A stretch of 7,669 bases of DNA from Chloroflexota bacterium (GTDB taxonomy: Bacteria > Chloroflexota > Limnocylindria > Limnocylindrales > CSP1-4): positions 1-7,669 of the forward strand of contig JAKAAV010000099.1 in the NCBI GenBank assembly GCA_021802185.1, written 5' to 3'. The position numbers and the translations under genes were made by a program. The notes beneath the pieces are model-generated. The model saw nothing but the letters and a program-made list of their open reading frames with translations, did not search any database and had not been told where the DNA came from. Below, in pieces: positions 5,890 to 7,669 of the stretch. The first letter of the stretch is position 1; each line of letters begins with the position of its first letter.

Positions 5890-7365
5890 TCAGGACCCGA
5901 GTTCCTGCAGGTACTGCGCCTGGACGTACTTCAGCAAGCCGGCCGGGGTCTCCTGGCCACCGACCATCTTCTGGAGCTCGGGCGTCCAGCCCTGCGCGAA
6001 GATCGACCCGGTGGCGTTCGCGATGAACCCCATCGTGCCGTTGTCCTTGAAGACCTGCTGCGCCGCACTGAGGGTGTCGTTGATGATCGAGCCCGAAGCG
6101 GCGGGCGGGACCGACAGGTCGGGCGGGCCACCCGGGTACGAGCCGCCGACGCTCACGTCGATCTGGCGCGCGGTCGGGTTGGTGGCGACCCAGTTGAAGA
6201 AGAACGCGGCGCAGTCCGCGTGCGCGGACTTGGCCCCGATGCCGTAGGTGAGCGGCGACGACATGGCGGCATACGTACCGCCCGCATTCGCCGGCGGGAA
6301 CAGGAAGAAGCCGATGTTGCCCGGCATCTGCTTGTCGTAGTTGGCGTCTTCCCAGTCGCCGTTGAACGTGAAGACGCCCTCACCCTTCTCGAACCGGCCG
6401 TTCGAGTCGGTGTACTGGATCGCGTTGACGTCCGTGGGGAAGTACCCGGCCTGGATCCACTTCTGGAGGTGCTGCGCCGCCTGCAGGTTGGCGGGCGTGT
6501 CGACCGTCGTGCCCTTCTTCTGGAAGATCCAGTCGTTGATCGCCGACGCCGGACCGTAGTCGGCCATGAGGTCCTGGAGCGGGAAGGCGAGCCCGCCGCC
6601 GCTCGCGGACGCGTTCCACTGCATGATCGGCTGGAGCCCCTTCGCCTTCGCCTTCGCGAGCAGCGAGTCCAGCTCCGCAAGGGTCTTGGGCGGCTGCGTC
6701 ATGCCGATCTCGGCGGCCAGCTTCTTGTTGTAGAAGACGCCGGTCATGCTGTAGTTGAGCCCCATCGCGTACAGCGAACCGGAGCCGACACCGGTCGGAC
6801 CGACGCGGTTCTGCGCGAGCTCCGACGACGGCCACTTGTCCCAGCCGAACGTCGTCGCGTAGCTGTCGAGGTTCTTCAGCAGCCCGTCCTTCACGAGCGT
6901 GACCATGGTCGGCAGGCGGATGAGGTCCGGCGGGTTGGCGCCCGCGAGCAGACGCGGCGTCTCGTTGATGAGGTTCGTGAACTGGTCCTGGCTGATCTTC
7001 CAGGTCACGTTCGGGAACTGCTTGGTGAACTCCTGCGAAAGCGAGAATGGGAGCTGGAAGCCGGTCTCGAACCACGCGTTGAGCGTGACGGGCTGGGTCC
7101 CGCAGTACTGGGCGGCCGCCGACGCTCCACTCGCTCCGGCGCTGGCCGCCGCACTCGCCGGCGCCTGGCTCGACCCGCTCGTCGAGGCGCTCGCCGCGGC
7201 GGCAGAGGACGCGGCCTGGCTCGGCGGCGCCTGCGTCGCGGGAGCCGGAGTGGTACCGGGAGCCGCGCAGGCGACGGCCACGAGGGCCGCCGCGACGATG
7301 GCAGGAATCGTTCCGTGGCGACCGGGCGGTCGCCGCCTGAAGGTGGTCGACGCGAACGACGACAT
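5890..7365 (-). CDS. Extracellular sugar-binding lipoprotein (SBP family 1)
   Basis: This 491-aa solute-binding component of the ABC importer is anchored outside the membrane. It has a basic N-terminus (FRRRPPGRHG), a hydrophobic core and a lipobox 'LVAVAC', with Cys33 the predicted lipidated residue. Residues 34-85 form an Ala/Ser/Pro/Thr-rich tether. The mature fold starts near 91 ('PVTLNAWFETGF') and shows family-1 features: 'PPDLIRLP' (145-152), 'GVFYNKKLAAEIGM' (209-222), 'PKTLAELDSLLAKAKAKG' (226-243), 'FTFNGDWE' (332-339). Cys88 and Cys385 could form a disulfide. ATG 7365 is chosen because AGGAGGAG sits just upstream and the lipoprotein signal begins there. The same frame is open back to 7491, but that extension would bury the signal and overlap the LacI gene. 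It is the first structural gene of the operon, 50 nt after the regulator. Confidence 0.93.
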   Translation of the reverse strand: MSSFASTTFRRRPPGRHGTIPAIVAAALVAVACAAPGTTPAPATQAPPSQAASSAAAASASTSGSSQAPASAAASAGASGASAAAQYCGTQPVTLNAWFETGFQLPFSLSQEFTKQFPNVTWKISQDQFTNLINETPRLLAGANPPDLIRLPTMVTLVKDGLLKNLDSYATTFGWDKWPSSELAQNRVGPTGVGSGSLYAMGLNYSMTGVFYNKKLAAEIGMTQPPKTLAELDSLLAKAKAKGLQPIMQWNASASGGGLAFPLQDLMADYGPASAINDWIFQKKGTTVDTPANLQAAQHLQKWIQAGYFPTDVNAIQYTDSNGRFEKGEGVFTFNGDWEDANYDKQMPGNIGFFLFPPANAGGTYAAMSSPLTYGIGAKSAHADCAAFFFNWVATNPTARQIDVSVGGSYPGGPPDLSVPPAASGSIINDTLSAAQQVFKDNGTMGFIANATGSIFAQGWTPELQKMVGGQETPAGLLKYVQAQYLQELGS

Positions 7366-7372
7366 GCAGGTT

Positions 7373-7380
7373 CTCCTCCT
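7373..7380 (-). promoter_or_regulatory. Strong ribosome binding site for the binding protein
   Basis: On the minus strand AGGAGGAG precedes ATG 7365, with 7 nt between the end of the purine run and the start codon. It is the best ribosome site in the window and decides the start in favour of 7365 over the upstream in-frame ATG at 7491. Strong initiation fits the high stoichiometry usual for binding proteins relative to permeases. Confidence 0.85.
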
Positions 7381-7415
7381 CGCTGCGCTGATTGGCCATC
7401 GAGGTCCCACCGACG

Positions 7416-7669
7416 TCAACCGGGGCCCGGCCCTCCCTTCGGTGGCGCCGTGGTGGCCCGCGAGACGATGCTGGGATCGAGGCAGACGCACGGGGCCGTC
7501 GCCGACCGCGCCTCGATCTCCTTCAGCAGGATCTCGGCCCCCCTGCGGCCGGACTCGAACAGCTGCTGGCGGACGGTCGTGAGCCCCACGTAGTCGGCCG
7601 CCTCGATGTCGTCGTATCCGATGACCGACAGGTCTTCGGGAACCCGGAGCCCGAGCTCGCGCGCTGCGG
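7416..7669 (-). CDS. LacI-family transcriptional regulator, C-terminal end (cut by right edge)
   Basis: This is the last 83 codons of a gene whose N-terminus lies outside the window; two further bases belong to the cut codon, and the stop is TGA at 7416-7418. 'ELGLRVPEDLSVIGYDDIEAAD' is the hallmark of the LacI/GalR sugar-binding core: 'GLRVPEDLSVIGYDD' spans about 6-20 of the visible part, followed by 'LTTVRQQLFESGRRGAEIL', the usual terminal helix. The HTH domain is not visible. The tail is Pro/Gly-rich. It is encoded 50 nt upstream of the binding protein on the same strand, so it is the likely local repressor, relieved by the imported sugar or a breakdown product. No clear LacI-type operator is seen in the 50-nt gap; the operator and promoter may lie upstream of this gene. 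Confidence 0.9.
   Translation of the reverse strand, partial: AARELGLRVPEDLSVIGYDDIEAADYVGLTTVRQQLFESGRRGAEILLKEIEARSATAPCVCLDPSIVSRATTAPPKGGPGPG

Noticed and set aside
7385..7410. TGGCCA centre as a LacI-type operator
   Set aside because: Symmetry covers only 6 bp and breaks immediately outside; no CG-centred LacI-like palindrome is present in the 50-nt gap.
6220..7593. 457-codon open frame on the plus strand
   Set aside because: It is antisense to the binding protein and LacI tail; the composition is Arg-rich and shadow-like.

Overview
The window is about 70% or more GC by eye. Every gene I can support reads on the minus strand, so transcription runs from the right edge to the left edge. 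The high GC, the CUT1-type sugar ABC importer without its own ATPase, and a solute-binding lipoprotein with a long Ser/Ala/Pro linker suggest a high-GC Chloroflexota (Limnocylindria-like) or actinobacterial soil or freshwater organism. That placement is inferred from style alone, because no rRNA or marker gene is present.

Layout in transcription order: (1) the C-terminal end of a LacI-family regulator (7669-7416, cut by the window edge); (2) an extracellular sugar-binding lipoprotein (7365-5890); (3) a MalF-type permease (5886-4915); (4) a MalG-type permease (4918-4094, overlapping the previous gene by 4 nt); (5) a cytoplasmic serine hydrolase of the beta-lactamase/CubicO class (4020-2824); (6) a GH13_18 phosphorylase most like sucrose 6(F)-phosphate phosphorylase (2817-1321). 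A 282-nt gene-free stretch holding repeats and palindromes follows. Then (7) comes the N-terminal part of a sensor/regulator with a PAS-like domain (1038-1, cut by the left edge).

Genes 2-6 look like one uptake-and-phosphorolysis operon. The lipoprotein captures a glycoside outside the cell and the two permeases import it, with an ATPase that must be encoded elsewhere. The GH13_18 enzyme then cleaves an alpha-glucoside with phosphate to give glucose 1-phosphate. The LacI protein is the likely local repressor. The serine hydrolase is the odd member and may deacylate or otherwise hydrolyse an imported derivative.

The most interesting points are these. The phosphorylase carries the acceptor-site His typical of enzymes that act on phosphorylated sucrose, although the locus imports by ABC transporter, which delivers unphosphorylated sugar. 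A serine hydrolase sits inside the operon. The left-edge regulator appears to join two alpha/beta-barrel-like modules to a PAS domain. I see no mobile element, CRISPR array, tRNA or rRNA, and no clear evidence of an entirely new system.
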